From NCBI GenBank assembly GCA_020631735.1, contig CM036191.1:37741335-37805334 (forward strand): 64,000 nucleotides of DNA, read 5' to 3'. Each line of letters opens with the position of its first letter. The first letter of the stretch is position 1. The stretch is from Saccharum officinarum (taxonomy: Eukaryota; Streptophyta; Magnoliopsida; Poales; Poaceae). The translations under genes were made by a program, and so were the position numbers. Under the pieces are notes generated by a model. The model was not told where the DNA came from. It searched no databases and worked only from the letters and a program-made list of their open reading frames with translations. This document shows positions 11,132 through 22,058 of this stretch, one piece after another.

Positions 11132-11965
11132 ATCATGAGTTATCAAGTGTACTGCGTAGTGCATACTTGTACATTACATTGTCTGAACTCTGCATAGCAA
11201 AGCAATATACTTGAAATTGAAAATAAGGATAATAGATCTATCTGCTAGCCAGTTTCTACCGCATACTGAAATCGATGTTTCAGTAGTTGGATTGATCTGC
11301 TAGGCAGCCCTTGTCTGTATGCTGCTATCAGCCAAATTTCCCTCTCAATTCCTTAACCACCCATGTTCTCCATTCCGAAGGATTATAGGCACCAATCTTT
11401 CATGGCTTCATGCAGTATGGTCACATGTCACATCTCAGTCTTGCTGCAGCAATATAATACTATCAAATACTACAATGAAGAGGCTCACAAGTAGATGACT
11501 GGTATACTGAACAATCTTGCTGCAGCAGCATGTGCCTATTATTTCCTAACAAGTCTATTTTGTTAACAAGGATATGGCAACACATTTTCAGAACTACAGT
11601 TATGTGATCTCTATTTTCAGAACTGTAACAGATAACAGACAACAGGTATACTAGTAGTTCAGACCATACATTCAGTCATTCAGAAAATAGATAAATGCAA
11701 CACATAAATTTTCATGTGCCATTAAGGAGGCAGGATCCATGCATGCCATGCTACATGGCCAAGGGCCGGCCACATCCCACAGTTGCATATGCATTCATGA
11801 GAGATGAGACATTTCTTTCCAAAGAACAGACAGTGGTGCCAGTGCCACCACTAGTGAGCAATGAACCAACTTCTCGTGTTCAACCTACCAATTGCCAATT
11901 AAAAAGGATATTGCAATTTTAATTCAACAACACACACAGCAACAATATATTTGGAATTAGTGTTC
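11132..11965. other. Intergenic, no gene recognised
   Basis: The sequence has moderate AT content with only short ORFs and no conserved products. A plausible minus-strand splice donor (GTAAGAAC) lies near 11960-11968, bordering the ORF described next. I see no terminal repeats. Confidence 0.4.
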
Positions 11966-12304
11966 TTACCACGCTGGATCCCAACTTGCTGGATGCCCAA
12001 ATGACGGAGACGATGGGGGGAATGGAGCCATCGAAGAAGCCGATGACGCTGGGCCCCAACACACCGCCGCACTAGATGCAGCCATCGAAGAAGCCGATGT
12101 CGCCGCCGCGCCGTTGAAGCACCAAAAGGGGAAGACGGCCGACGACGATCTGGATCCGTAGCCAACGGGGAAGACAGCTGCCAACGATCTGGATCCGTGG
12201 CTAACAGGGAAGAGTGCCGCTACCGAGCTGGATCCATGGCCATTGAAGGAAGCCGATGCTGCTGCAGCTGCCTTGACCTTGCCCTTCCGCCCCACCGCAG
12301 CCAT
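11966..12304 (-). CDS. Doubtful hypothetical ORF with 39 bp tandem repeats
   Basis: The 112 aa frame (MAAVGRKGKVK...) is rich in Ala, Ser and Pro. DNA at 12128-12244 has three tandem 39 bp units, each with a 'gatctggatcc'-like core, giving a repeated GSRS..AVFPV pattern. A good donor site (GTAAGAAC) near the 3' end of the frame could make it a first exon, but I find no convincing second exon downstream. There is no recognised domain. It may be a gene fragment or chance coding in GC-rich DNA. Confidence 0.2.
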   Translation of the reverse strand: MAAVGRKGKVKAAAAASASFNGHGSSSVAALFPVSHGSRSLAAVFPVGYGSRSSSAVFPFWCFNGAAATSASSMAASSAAVCWGPASSASSMAPFPPSSPSFGHPASWDPAW

Positions 12305-12654
12305 GCTGGGCTATTTTGCCCCAAATCCATAGATGCGCCGATGTCCTCCATCTTGTGGGCGGGGAATATAGCGGGGGAGAAGTTAGGATTATATGCTAAC
12401 AGTGGTGAATTTGGTATGAAAAATCCATTTCACGCCCTCATCTTCCTCCGCACGCGCAACCGCACTAAATCGGCGCGCTCGTCGACTCGAGTAGCTAGGC
12501 CTATACAACGCGCCTCCAACCGTGAGGAAGTCTCGGAGCAAACGCGCTCGTCGTGGCCTCACGAGGCGACGAGGAGAGCTTCTCTCCACATTGAATACAG
12601 TGGAGCAGCGTTGTTTTTGTAAAAGTAGCAAGACACGAACGGGGTATACAGGCG

Positions 12655-13405
12655 CAATGTTTTGGGATTCAAAACGCAAAAAAATTCGGTGGTCACTGAA
12701 ATGGACGAATTTCGAAAATTCGGGAAATTTCGGACCGATTTTCAGCTAAGTTGACCAGTCAAACATTTCATATTTGACCGAATTTTGACCGAAATTAGAC
12801 CCAATTTTGATAAATTTAGTCCGAAATTTTTTATTACAAACAAAACAAAGATAAATCAATTAAAAATGCTTCACTGCCACCCATCCCGCTCCGCACCCAT
12901 CCACCATTCACTTCATTGCGTGAAGCCTCCATGAAATCTACCTAGGAGATGCAGATTATCACGCATTATAGATGAACTTTATGACGGTTAAAGGCAAAAT
13001 AACTCACGGAGGGAGCACCTTTGGGGATGGAGCAGCAGGGACACGACCAGAGATGGGGACGAGCTGCAGGGACGTGACTGGAGGTGGGGAGGAGCGGCCA
13101 GGGCGCGACCGGCGGCAGGGAGGCACGACCATGCAGCGAGAACAAGAGGTACGCACTCTGCTTTCTCTAGCCGCCGCGCACAGCCAGGGAAGAGGGGAGA
13201 GAAATGAAAAACCTAGGGTTTCTACTGTGGGGTTCTCGTTTTTATACTAGGGGTGGTATTGGTGGGCTATGGTGGATCTTGAGCTGGGCTAAAAATTCAA
13301 ACTGGGCCGAATTTTTTTTGGCCGGGTTACATTTCTCTCGGGCCCTACCGAAATGGATGAATTTCACCGAAATTCGGCCCATTCGGGCCGAATCCCAAAT
13401 CCTTG
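12655..13405. mobile_element. hAT-like non-autonomous element (751 bp)
   Basis: The ends are CAATGTTTTGGGATTC and, as reverse complement of the right end, CAAGGATTTGGGATTC. The target duplication is TACAGGCG (12647-12654) / TACAGACG (13406-13413), 8 bp with one mismatch. The element is absent at the matching site in copy B (near 23805). Subterminal sequences are rich in 'gaatttcg'/'cgaaatt' motifs. No transposase frame is present; ORFs at 12972-13458 have no recognisable product. Confidence 0.75.
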
Positions 13406-13732
13406 TACAGACGTATTGTACATGCCCTAATAAACTTAATTGGAGCCACAAATATTGAAACTACTTTGTATATAACTCGTCAAATTTCAAAGAGTTTGAC
13501 TCCTTGAGAAATGTAAAGTGTGTTTGTTTTGGGACGGAGGCAGTAACATCTTGAAATTTAAAGACGCTTTGCAATGGCTTTTTTCGATTCAAGTTCTTTG
13601 CAATTGACTTGAGGCTAATTACGTGTGGTAACAGGGACAGGATCATAGGAAGTAGTGCAACCATTCACATCTGCTTGCATGGCCCAAACACTACTGGACA
13701 TCGTGTGGTAATTGGGCACTCCTCATCTCGAT

Positions 13733-13915
13733 CAGTGTTTTAAATCTCCGGCTAAGACATTTTAGCGGATGACCTCAAAAACAGCTATAGCGGAGCTAAA
13801 TAGGGATATAGCGGGCTATAGCGGCTAAGTTGTACATAGACACAAATAGCTTAATCTTTCTTAAACAGCTATAGCGGGCTATAGCGGTAGCTATAGCCGG
13901 AGATTTAAAACCTTG
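13733..13915. mobile_element. hAT-type MITE (183 bp)
   Basis: Terminal inverted repeats CAGTGTTTTAAATCTCCGG / CAAGGTTTTAAATCTCCGG are flanked by a perfect 8 bp duplication, ATCTCGAT, at 13725-13732 and 13916-13923. The core holds 'ctatagcgg' repeats. It sits at the very end of the Dof-A reading frame and supplies its present stop codon. The CAxxG-TTTT ends resemble those of the hAT-like element 330 bp away. Confidence 0.9.
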
Positions 13916-14950
13916 ATCTCGATTCGTGATCATATGGAACTGACCCTGGATGGAACATGCTCGGCGGCATCGCCATTGTCACTGCCACAGCAACTGCCGG
14001 CCCCTGCTGCTGATCAATAGCGTGCGAGAATACTGGGAGCCTGTGCATCTCTGAAGACTGCGATAGCGCTCCCCGCTGCTGCTCCATCTTCGACTCTGAT
14101 ACAGCCCTCCCACCGGCCGAGTCCACCAACAGATTAGCAGCCCCGGGCCATGAAAAGTTGGAGCCAACATTCGGGGTGTCCATGCTGGCGAGCCCATACA
14201 ACTGTGGCAGGACCGGCGACGCGCTGCTGCTCGCCATAGCTTGTTGTGGAGTGGGCGTGAGCGCGATGACATTGGCGCTGCACGACGAAGTCATCGCTAG
14301 TGCTGCTGATGATGCCGATGCAGCAGTGGCTGCAGCACTGGGCTTGCTGCCCTTGGCTCGGCGGCGTCTGTACAGAGTGCCGACGGGGATGTCGCGGAGG
14401 GTGCCGCCGCGCGTCCAGTAGCGATGGCAGTTACGGCAGAAGTGGCGCGGTTGCGCGAAGGAGTAGTTGTTGAAGTAGCAAAACTTGGTGCTGGTGGAGT
14501 CACAGCGCGGGCACCTGAACCCCAGCTCTGGCTTTGGGATCCTCAGCAGCTTGGAGCGCTCAGACATGGACCTCGGATGGGCGTTGGCTTGCGCTGCTGG
14601 GGCGCTACCATCGTGGCTTCCACCTCCTTCGGTAAGCGCCTCTGCGGCCATGGCTTGTCCATACTGGAGAAGACTGCCTTCACCAGCAACAACAGCTGAT
14701 GCAGGAGGAATATTAATGTTACTACTAGTAGTAGTTGCCTGCTGCAGCTGCAAAAATTTTGAGATAATGAAACATGAATCAAGAGAGCGATTTATATAGT
14801 ATATTCCAAGATATAAATGATTTAGTTCGTCTACGATATATATCAGCAACGGGAACTATATGTATCTACATAATAGTGGTGCCATACATAAATTACCTGC
14901 TGGTTGCTATTCCAGCTTGTGGAAACTAGGAAGACTTGGGGGGAGATCAT
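13905..14950 (-). CDS. Dof zinc-finger transcription factor, copy A
   Basis: Dof proteins are plant nuclear transcription factors that bind AAAG-core promoter sites. Exon 1 (14897-14950) encodes 18 residues ([18 protein letters not shown]) and ends at a CAG|GTAATT donor. The 149 bp intron ends TTTTTGCAG, and exon 2 starts at 14747 in phase 0, giving about 298 aa. The finger (about residues 97-125, DNA 14427-14513) has CPRC, 21 residues, then CRNC, followed by HRYWTRGG. The usual GGGCRKN after the finger is replaced by an Arg-rich [12 protein letters not shown]. The last codons and TAA lie in a MITE (13733-13915); without it, a TGA would follow DHESR three codons earlier. A TATA box is at 15021-15029. 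Intact; paralogue at 23869-25206. The exact subfamily is not identified. Confidence 0.9.
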
Positions 14951-16132
14951 ATTTCTGAATTTAAGTAACTCTAACTAGCCACTTGTTGTGTTTGGGTCAC
15001 TTGACTCCACGGAGTGATTGATTTATATATAGCACCTTCGGAGGGAACAGAAATGTTATCGCACTAGACTGAAAGAGACTTGCATCTTGTCTCTAGTCTC
15101 TAGCTATGATCTATGTCTTAGTCAAATCGAACGATCTATATCTTACTCAAGTCACACCAACTGATAGACCTATTTGTTTCGGGTTGTAGATTGCGAAAGC
15201 GGTCTATAGATTATAACAATCCATAAGCTCGGGGAACAGATTCTTAGATTTAATAATCTAACAATTGAATTGCCAAAATTTGAGGTGAGAAACTGCTTAC
15301 TTGTTTCTGCTTGTAATTGTGAAAGAAACAATCCACATCCCTTAAGCCCACATGGCATTAATCTATTTTTAATGGGTGGAATCATGCATTGAACATATAT
15401 AGTCATCTACTACACATTGAAGTTTTGCTGGCCTAGTAAGTTACAATGAGATAGAACATATATAGTTATCTTGCCCAAGATATAGCTTCGGCACGAACTG
15501 ATATTACATTAGATCGTATCATAGGGCATAATCTCTCAAAGTATATACGACAATTAGTTGTCTTAGATATATTATAGAAAGTAAAACTATGATACTATAA
15601 ATTACAGTGGTTGTACCTAATCGATGCCTCACTGATGTGTCAGCTATAGAAATACAATACTATACCATATACTCCTACTTCCATTTAGAACATTGATTCT
15701 GTCTACAACACACGTTTTTTTACCACTATTTTGCCAAAGTAATGTTTTAAAGTCATTTAATATATAATTGTTTGAAAGTATTTTCTATGCAAATATGCTA
15801 TTGACATTTCCATGTGGCACTTCAAAGCTTCTAAAATTTGACTAAGCATATCCCTAAAAGTTAACAAATGGGAATATTATACATTATTAGTGGTTGCCGT
15901 GGTGTCAGGTGGGAATTGAGAGCGCGATAAAACTAGAACGGCCCCCACAAGTGGCTGCTGGCACCAATACAAAAATAAGATGATTTTTTATTAAAAAGGA
16001 AATAGATGTACAAATTTGAGTTGAAGAGAGCACGAACCGTGGTAGTTGGAACACAAGATCACGCCTCCTTCGGTTCATCTATGGAGTATGTAGCGTGACG
16101 TCCATGTTTAAATCAATAATTCTAATGACGTT
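14951..16132 (-). promoter_or_regulatory. Dof-A upstream region, no other gene seen
   Basis: This non-coding sequence is conserved with the copy-B blocks 25207-25445, 35475-36374 and 62428-62876. It includes the TATA box and probable 5' leader near the gene. It also contains the empty sites for the copy-B CACTA (near 15163), Tourist MITE (near 15690) and gypsy element (near 15755). Beyond the core promoter I recognise no specific sites. Confidence 0.5.
15021..15029 (-). promoter_or_regulatory. TATA box of Dof-A
   Basis: On the minus strand the sequence reads TATATAAAT about 70 bp upstream of the Dof-A ATG. The same box is conserved upstream of the paralogue at 25294-25304, which supports it as a core promoter. 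Confidence 0.6.
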
Positions 16133-16309
16133 CACAACACTACTATATTCTTTTTTTTTCTTTGGGAACAAACGCTTCATTCATTAAGGTGAAGTATTAC
16201 AATCAAACTGTAGACAATTCTGCATGCAGATAGGTGGAGATTGCCAAACAAAATTATGAAAAGAAACTAAAGAGTGTTGGGCACAGAGATGAGCAGCGTG
16301 GTTCGCTGA

Positions 16310-16765
16310 TCATCTTGTATGCACCAGTGTGAAGGACGTGAAGCTCGCCACCAACTCTTCCACCTCGTTCAGAATTGTCGCAATTTTTGAGCGATATATA
16401 CCCCTGTTCTTCCAAAGAGAAACCAGCACCTGGCAATCTGTCTCGGCCACAATATTGTCTTGTGTGCCTGCCGGAATTAGACAGACCTCTCCTCTAAGGG
16501 CCTCTGCTTCAGCTAATAAGGCTGAACCAATTGAGCTCAATCGCCGCGCAGAGGCCACTCGCAATTGCCCGGAGCTACCACGCACCACTGCTCCAACTAC
16601 TCCTTCACATGAGTCCTGCACAAAGGCCCCATCTATGTTGACTTTCAAAAAACCATCATCCGGTTTCCGCCATCTCTCATCTTGCTGTGTCGTTCGTCTC
16701 TCATCTTCTAGAGTTTGGGAGCCTGCTGATAGGTGGAAGCATGCCTCCAGCGCCCACTCCACCAC
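16310..16765 (-). pseudogene. LINE ORF2 C-terminal RNase H domain
   Basis: The 151 aa frame contains WRKPDDGFLKVNIDGAF, the first catalytic Asp region of plant LINE-type RNase H. It is followed by VVRGSSGQ and an AEAEALRGE motif with the catalytic Glu, then ETDCQ, the next Asp. This domain (RVT_3 family) closes ORF2 of many plant L1 elements. It is readable but detached from a full ORF2 because the LINE is 5' truncated. Confidence 0.85.
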
Positions 16766-16975
16766 TAGCCTTGGTTTGATTGGTGATTTTCCATGTCGTC
16801 GATCATTCCTGGAGTTCTAGAGCGACCACATACCACACAAGATCACTTCTCAGTCTCCATCTTTACAACAAGAAGTATCCAACAAGTCCCTTGTCCAAGT
16901 TCTCATATTTAGTTTTGAGACTTTGATACCCATGAGAGTTTTGAGCATCTCCCAAAAAATGATAGCATACGTACA

Positions 16976-17224
16976 CTATGTCAACGCATGATAAGTCGAC
17001 TCCTCACCACTGCCATAGAAGCCACACACATCTATTTGCTCAATATGTTGACGATGGAGATTTGCTCTGCAAGGTATAAAGTCATGGGATACTCTCCACC
17101 AGAAAACCTTGACCTTGGGTGGCACTTTGCATCTCGATAGTCGCTGCCAATGGGGATCATTAAGAGCAACCGAGTGAGAGGCAGTGCCTGCTCCATGATC
17201 CCTTTCTTGCACTTCCTGTTCCAC
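16976..17224 (-). pseudogene. LINE ORF2 zf-RVT segment
   Basis: The 82 aa frame includes CKVPPKVKVFWWRVSHDFIP, RANLHR and a Cys-x-x-Tyr (CGFY) in place of the usual Cys pair. This is the zf-RVT region lying between reverse transcriptase and RNase H in plant LINEs. Other frames upstream on the same strand continue the homology with stops between them, so it is a decayed ORF2. Confidence 0.75.
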
Positions 17225-18244
17225 CAGAAGGTGATAGGCTGAACAGACTGAGTAAATGCTATGACGCTCCCCCGACCATGCCTAGAAATCCTCCTGTCTT
17301 CTTCCTAGTGGAATTCTTCTGACCCCTTGTGCATCCATATGCAGCAAGTTGCTCTCAAGAGCCTCATCATTCCAAGACTGGCCATCAGTAGATGGGACTT
17401 CTCTAATCTGTACTGCTGACACACCTGGCTTAGTTCAAATTGGCCTGCGAACAACTGCTCCTAGAATCCAGCCATCATGCCAGATATTCGTGGACTCGCT
17501 GTTGCCGATGCGGTGCTAGGAATGGGATGATTTCCGCTTCTTTGTGGCTGACAGGAAATCTCCATTGGGGTAGCACTTCCCCTTAATTACCCATGCCCCT
17601 TAGACTCAGGATAGGTCATTAGCCGCAACCCTTGCTTCCCCAACATATCCAGATTGAAGTGTTTTATGTCTTTAAAGCCCATCCCTCCTTGGCATTTTGG
17701 GAGGGTAAGGTTCTACCAACGCCTCCAATGGATGGCTCGGCTATTTGCTAAACCACCCCACCAGTAATTTGAGATTGCCCCAGTCATTTTATTATGAGTT
17801 CTTGCTGAAATATGCTCAGTGGCACCGCTAAGGAGGTCCTAATAAAATCGGTGGCGCAGGCAACAGCCACAACACTACTATATTCAAACAGGTATCCTGT
17901 CACAAGAACATGTTTGCACTCATACCAAGTGCTGCTAAAAGTTGGAATATCATCACCCATACAATTGATTTAGCCAACCAAACAGATCCTAATTTATACA
18001 CTTATACAGTTAAGCCTCCTTTGGTTCATAGGAAAATGGAGAAAAATGTAGGATTGAAAGCCCTATATGAATTTCTACTGTTCATTACTTTAGTTTATAG
18101 GAAGGGGCATCGAAGTAGCATAGGAATTTTTCCTTTGCCTGTCATTTTCGAGCAAAACTACAGGAAACTTAGCATTCCTCTTAAACATCATGGTAAAATT
18201 CAATGCTGTTGCTAGTTAATGGTGGTTCTTGCATGTGGGGCCCA

Positions 18245-18377
18245 ATTGTCGGTTGGTTATAGAAGAGATTTTAGCCATGTTTGACCAAATAGTGAAAAGG
18301 GACAACTTTATTGTCGGTTGGTTATAGAAGAGGTTTTAGCCATGTTTGACCAAGTAGTGAAAAGAGATAACTTTATC
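18245..18377 (+). repeat. 65 bp tandem duplication, copy-A specific
   Basis: The unit 'attgtcggttggttatagaa...' occurs at 18245 and again at 18310 with few changes. The matching place in copy B (about 63280-63345) has one unit only, so the duplication arose after the segmental duplication. Confidence 0.85.
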
Positions 18378-18775
18378 TGGCTTAAAAATTCTTTAGGATT
18401 TCTATGTTTTTCTTATGGTATATCCAAACGATCATTTGTTAAAAATTCTTGTATTTTCAATTTCTCTTTTTTTGCAACTGTATTTGTACAAAATTCTTTT
18501 TTTTCTCTATTCCTCAATTTTGGCATTCCTATGGTTCAAAAGTCCTTATACTCCAGCTGCACTGGGTCCTCTTCAAGGGGAAAAAAAAGACACATCTCAA
18601 CTATAGAATTGCCTCGTAGACCCGGGTGGTGAGGAGCGGACACGCTTCCCTATGCTACAAGGGTGGCCAGCTGCTTTGCCTTCCTGGGACCATGTCCACG
18701 TGCATCTCAGGCTCCTTGGTCTAGTAAAGGCAACAGCAGCTAACTGTTTTCGATGGACCTCATTTATGAATGTAA

Positions 18776-20603
18776 CATATATATATGCATGCACCTAGCT
18801 AGCCAGCAAAGAGATCAAATGCACCAGGGTGGGTTCCACCTCCAAATGTGTCAAAAGCAAAATTTATCTTAATTCTAGAACTCATCCCTTGGAGTGAAAA
18901 ATTATTTTATGTTTCGTAGGGATTCCGTACTTTGTTACTCAAATCTGTACTTTTACTAGGATTTTTAAACTTTTTTCTTTATTGGACTTTCAAAATTGTG
19001 ATGATGCTGAGGCGCACTAACTTTTACATTTTCAATAAAACCTTCTTGTTGTCGGCAAAAACAATGAAATATACTTGCCACATATATGCGTAGGAAAAAT
19101 AAAGAAGACATGATACGTAATCTATCACACAGTATCCGGACTTGAAATTAGGCATCACTAGTTTATCATCATGTTCTTAGAAAACAAAAGTATTGGAAGT
19201 TCGTGTTTAATACCTATAACTAAAAAAAGTTAGTTATCATTTTGCCCTCTTTTTTGTTTATTTTCTAAAACAGTGTACATATCGATGCTTTGCAATATGT
19301 ATCCAGTCGTGATAAACTTACAAATTACTCTCTATGTTTTATCCATCAATATCCATAGTTTTTCTCTCTCTGCATGGCACCTCCATCTATCCTCAATATG
19401 CATATAATTGAAACATTAAGTTATGGTGGCACTTGTGGCAGCTCATGTGTCATGATGTCATAAATATATATTTTGATTTTCAAAATTTGATCTTATTAGT
19501 TGTTACAAATGGTTTATCCTTAAGTTAAATTAAAGCTACCTTTTACTCAAAGCTATTATTTTGTATTTTATTAAAAATAAGGATTTTAGACCTAGACTGC
19601 ACACTATTACTACGATGCCATAAACTGTCATTTAAGTCTGCACCATGACGCTTAAGATTGATGGTAAAGCTTGAGGTGAGATCTATGCGGGGTCAATTAA
19701 TTGTTCTAACATTGCTCAAAAGGATATTAATATTCAAGTCTAATAATCATCATTTACTCCAATGAAATCTCAATGACCAAGGAGATCACAGCTACCTTTT
19801 GTCCATACTAACCTCCTCGATGCTTAAGATGTTGAATTTCTTTTTCACGGAATTATATATGTAGTAGTATTTTAATAAAAAAGTATAGTGCTCAGAATTA
19901 TACTATCAATTTATACGTCACAATATTTCCATTAAACTGTATGCACAATATGCATGTTTACTCTAAGTTAGTTTTTTTTATACATTCATAGTAAGAAGTA
20001 GTTAATTTATAAACATATACAGGAGTAACTTACAGTTATTTAAATAATTTTTGTATTAGCAGATGTCGATAATTTACATGTAGATTTGAAGGATAGTTTA
20101 GTTTACTTTTAACAATGGTAGAAGTAGTAATTTAGATGCAAATTTAGAGAGGTTAATTTAGATTATTTTAATGGATACATGGGTAATTTAGATGTAAATT
20201 TATGCGTTATTTTAGATTATGTTCCATCAAATGGATAGATGGGTAATTTAGATGTAGATTTAGGTCTTATTTTATGCTGTCTTTCATAACAGCATAGGTG
20301 ACTAATTTTTGAAAAGAAAAATGGATCCAATGTTTATTACTATCAATGGTTATTTCAGTCTACTGAATTGATAGCCAGATCTTTCTCATTCTTATGAGAA
20401 GGATTAACGTGGAGTGGCCTCTAATTAGTAATACTAAGATTTTGGGCCTCCAATTAGTATATATTTATACTAAGATCTCTTTGCGTGCTGTGGTAAATTA
20501 AAAAAGAGAGGTCGAATAGGGCAGGATGCTGCTTTGCCAAAAAATGATGTGATGTAATTGAAAGATGGTGAGAATTCAGGATCAATCGGTTTGTCAGTTG
20601 TAG
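18776..20603. other. AT-rich intergenic spacer between duplication copies
   Basis: There are no genes. 20050-20280 holds degenerate repeats of about 60 bp with the core 'gggtaatttagatgtaaatt'. The rest is AT-rich with no terminal repeats that I can see. Confidence 0.45.
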
Positions 20604-20837
20604 TTTGTGACGAGATTTTCACATAGGAAAGGACGAAACCATGACGGATTAGCACAGCTAGGTGCTATAGCATAATAGGTAGTTACTGTCACCTATATAT
20701 ATCATTTTATATTTCATCACTTTGTGACGAGATTTTCACATAGGAAAGGACGAAACCATGACGGATTAGCACAGCTAGGTGGTATAGCATAATAGGTAGT
20801 TACTGTCACCTATATATATCATTTTATATTTCATCAC
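20604..20837 (+). repeat. 117 bp perfect-looking tandem duplication
   Basis: Two head-to-tail copies start at 20604 and 20721 ('tttgtgacgagattttcaca'). I see one mismatch (gtgctatag / gtggtatag), so the event is very recent or the copies are being homogenised. No coding content. Confidence 0.92.
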
Positions 20838-21168
20838 ACAATGCATACTGTACTTTATGCTGGACTAGCAAATATGCCCATGCATTGCAATAAAACGTAC
20901 AACTTGTGGCGTGGTCACCTGGATGATTATGGCCCGGAGATTTATTCAGCAATCACGTCATCTGTTCCAATTTTTAGAATCAGGCGTTGTACTGTGACTA
21001 AACATGCGCTATTCTAACTTGCCTAGACACTTGCTATTCTAACCTGCCTCGGCCTCAACCTGTCCAGGCGAGGGGGCTCGATAAGTGTGGATAAGAGGCG
21101 AAATGTTACAGTTTTTAATTAAGAAAATAGTTGTCCATACAACTTCCTTAGGGTAAGTTCAGCTGACT
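20838..21168. other. Intergenic, no gene recognised
   Basis: It contains the phrase 'ctagcaaatatgcccatgca', a sequence I have often seen at the edge of high-copy grass repeats. I cannot assign a family or boundaries. Nothing else is recognised. Confidence 0.3.
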
Positions 21169-21475
21169 CGGCCTATGATGAGTTAACAATGGGTTGATAT
21201 CAGTCAGTGACCAAATTGGTCTGTCATCGCGCAGTTAGATACATCGTGGCCCATGGTCGCAGCACTAAGCATCTAGTGCCACCCATCTGCAGCTAAGCGG
21301 TGGTGCATGGCCGAGGCCTATATATGATGAGTTAACAATGGGTTGATATCAGTCAGTGGCCAAATATAATTGGTCTGCCATCGCGGAGTGAGATATATCC
21401 ATCGTGACCTATGGTCGTAGTACTAAGCATGTAGTGCCACCATCTGCAGCTAAGCGATGGTGCATGGCCACGGCC
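21169..21475 (+). repeat. ~150 bp tandem duplication
   Basis: Two copies begin 'ggcctatgatgagttaacaa' (21170) and 'ggcctatatatgatgagtta' (21315). They share 'gggttgatatcagtcagtg' and 'catctgcagctaagcg'. They differ at more sites than the 20604 repeat, so this duplication is older. Confidence 0.85.
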
Positions 21476-21908
21476 CAAGGCCGGCCGGGATTTTGTTATA
21501 GGCTGCAAAAAAATGTGCTATTGGCAAGATTAGTGGAGGCCGTATATGAGTTCGTCTGCGTGACGTCATATGCTGGTACTTTGGCGTGTCCCTTGTGTCG
21601 ATTATGGAGTCGTCCAACTGCTGCAGGCGCTAGGGCTGACGAGAAGAAAACAAGAAAACGTAAGTGAAGAAGACGAGCTGGCTGGTGGATATAATTGCTT
21701 GCATCCATACGATGCGATGGCTAATAAGTGAGATGCAGAGTCCAAATGAAATTAAGGCCACCTTGGAACAGGGCCAAGCAGCTCCGGCTTCTCTGGCAAA
21801 TCACTGTAGCAAAAATCTCTGGCCAGTTTTTCCAGCTCCACCGGCTCCCATCGGTTCGATGAGAGACGAAAATCGCTCCCATGAACAGTGTTCAATAGTG
21901 TACACATA
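21476..21908. other. Intergenic, no gene recognised
   Basis: Short ORFs on both strands (21404-21930) have no recognisable product. Nothing else is seen. Confidence 0.4.
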
Positions 21909-22058
21909 CTTCTTCTGTTCTAAATTATAAGATGTTTTGGCTTTTTTTGATATATTATTTTTACTATGTATTTAGACATAGTGTATATTTAAATACAGAT
22001 CAAAACCAACGTATCTAGAAAAGATAAAATATCTTATAATTTGGAACGGACGGAGCAG
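21909..22058. mobile_element. Stowaway-like MITE
   Basis: Terminal repeats read CTTCTGTTCTAAATTATAAG on the left and, on the reverse strand of the right end, CCGTCCGTTCCAAATTATAA. They flank an AT-rich ~150 bp core at a TA dinucleotide. This matches the grass MITE family with CTCCGTYC-type ends. Confidence 0.75.

Larger units (their letters stand above)
16151..17867 (-). mobile_element. 5'-truncated L1-type LINE
   Basis: Flanking 18 bp duplications CACAACACTACTATATTC (16133-16150 and 17868-17885) are perfect, and copy B (about 62878-62895) has a single uninterrupted copy. A T9 run at 16151-16159 is the poly(A) tail seen on the plus strand, so the element runs on the minus strand with its 3' end at the low coordinate. 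Read on minus from 17867 down, it shows a reverse transcriptase C-terminal motif (GGMGFKDIKHFNLDMLGKQG, about 17690-17630), a zf-RVT segment and an RNase H domain. Most of ORF2 and all of ORF1 are missing. Confidence 0.92.
12412..18775. repeat. Segmental duplication, copy A
   Basis: Sequence from about 12412 to 18775, minus later insertions, aligns in the same orientation and order with 22534-63862. Matching blocks are 12412-12654 with 22534-22621 plus 23654-23806; 13406-13668 with 23807-24062; 13979-15163 with 24062-25445; 15164-15755 with 35475-36374; 15756-16150 with 62428-62895; 17868-18775 with 62878-63862. Copy A carries the Dof gene at 13905-14950. Its own insertions (12655, 13733, 16151) are absent from copy B. 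Confidence 0.9.

Noticed and set aside
14158..14799. Plus-strand ORFs opposite the Dof-A gene (and 24239-24832 opposite Dof-B)
   Set aside because: Antisense shadows of the GC-rich Dof exon; the minus-strand frame has the conserved zinc finger and splice sites.
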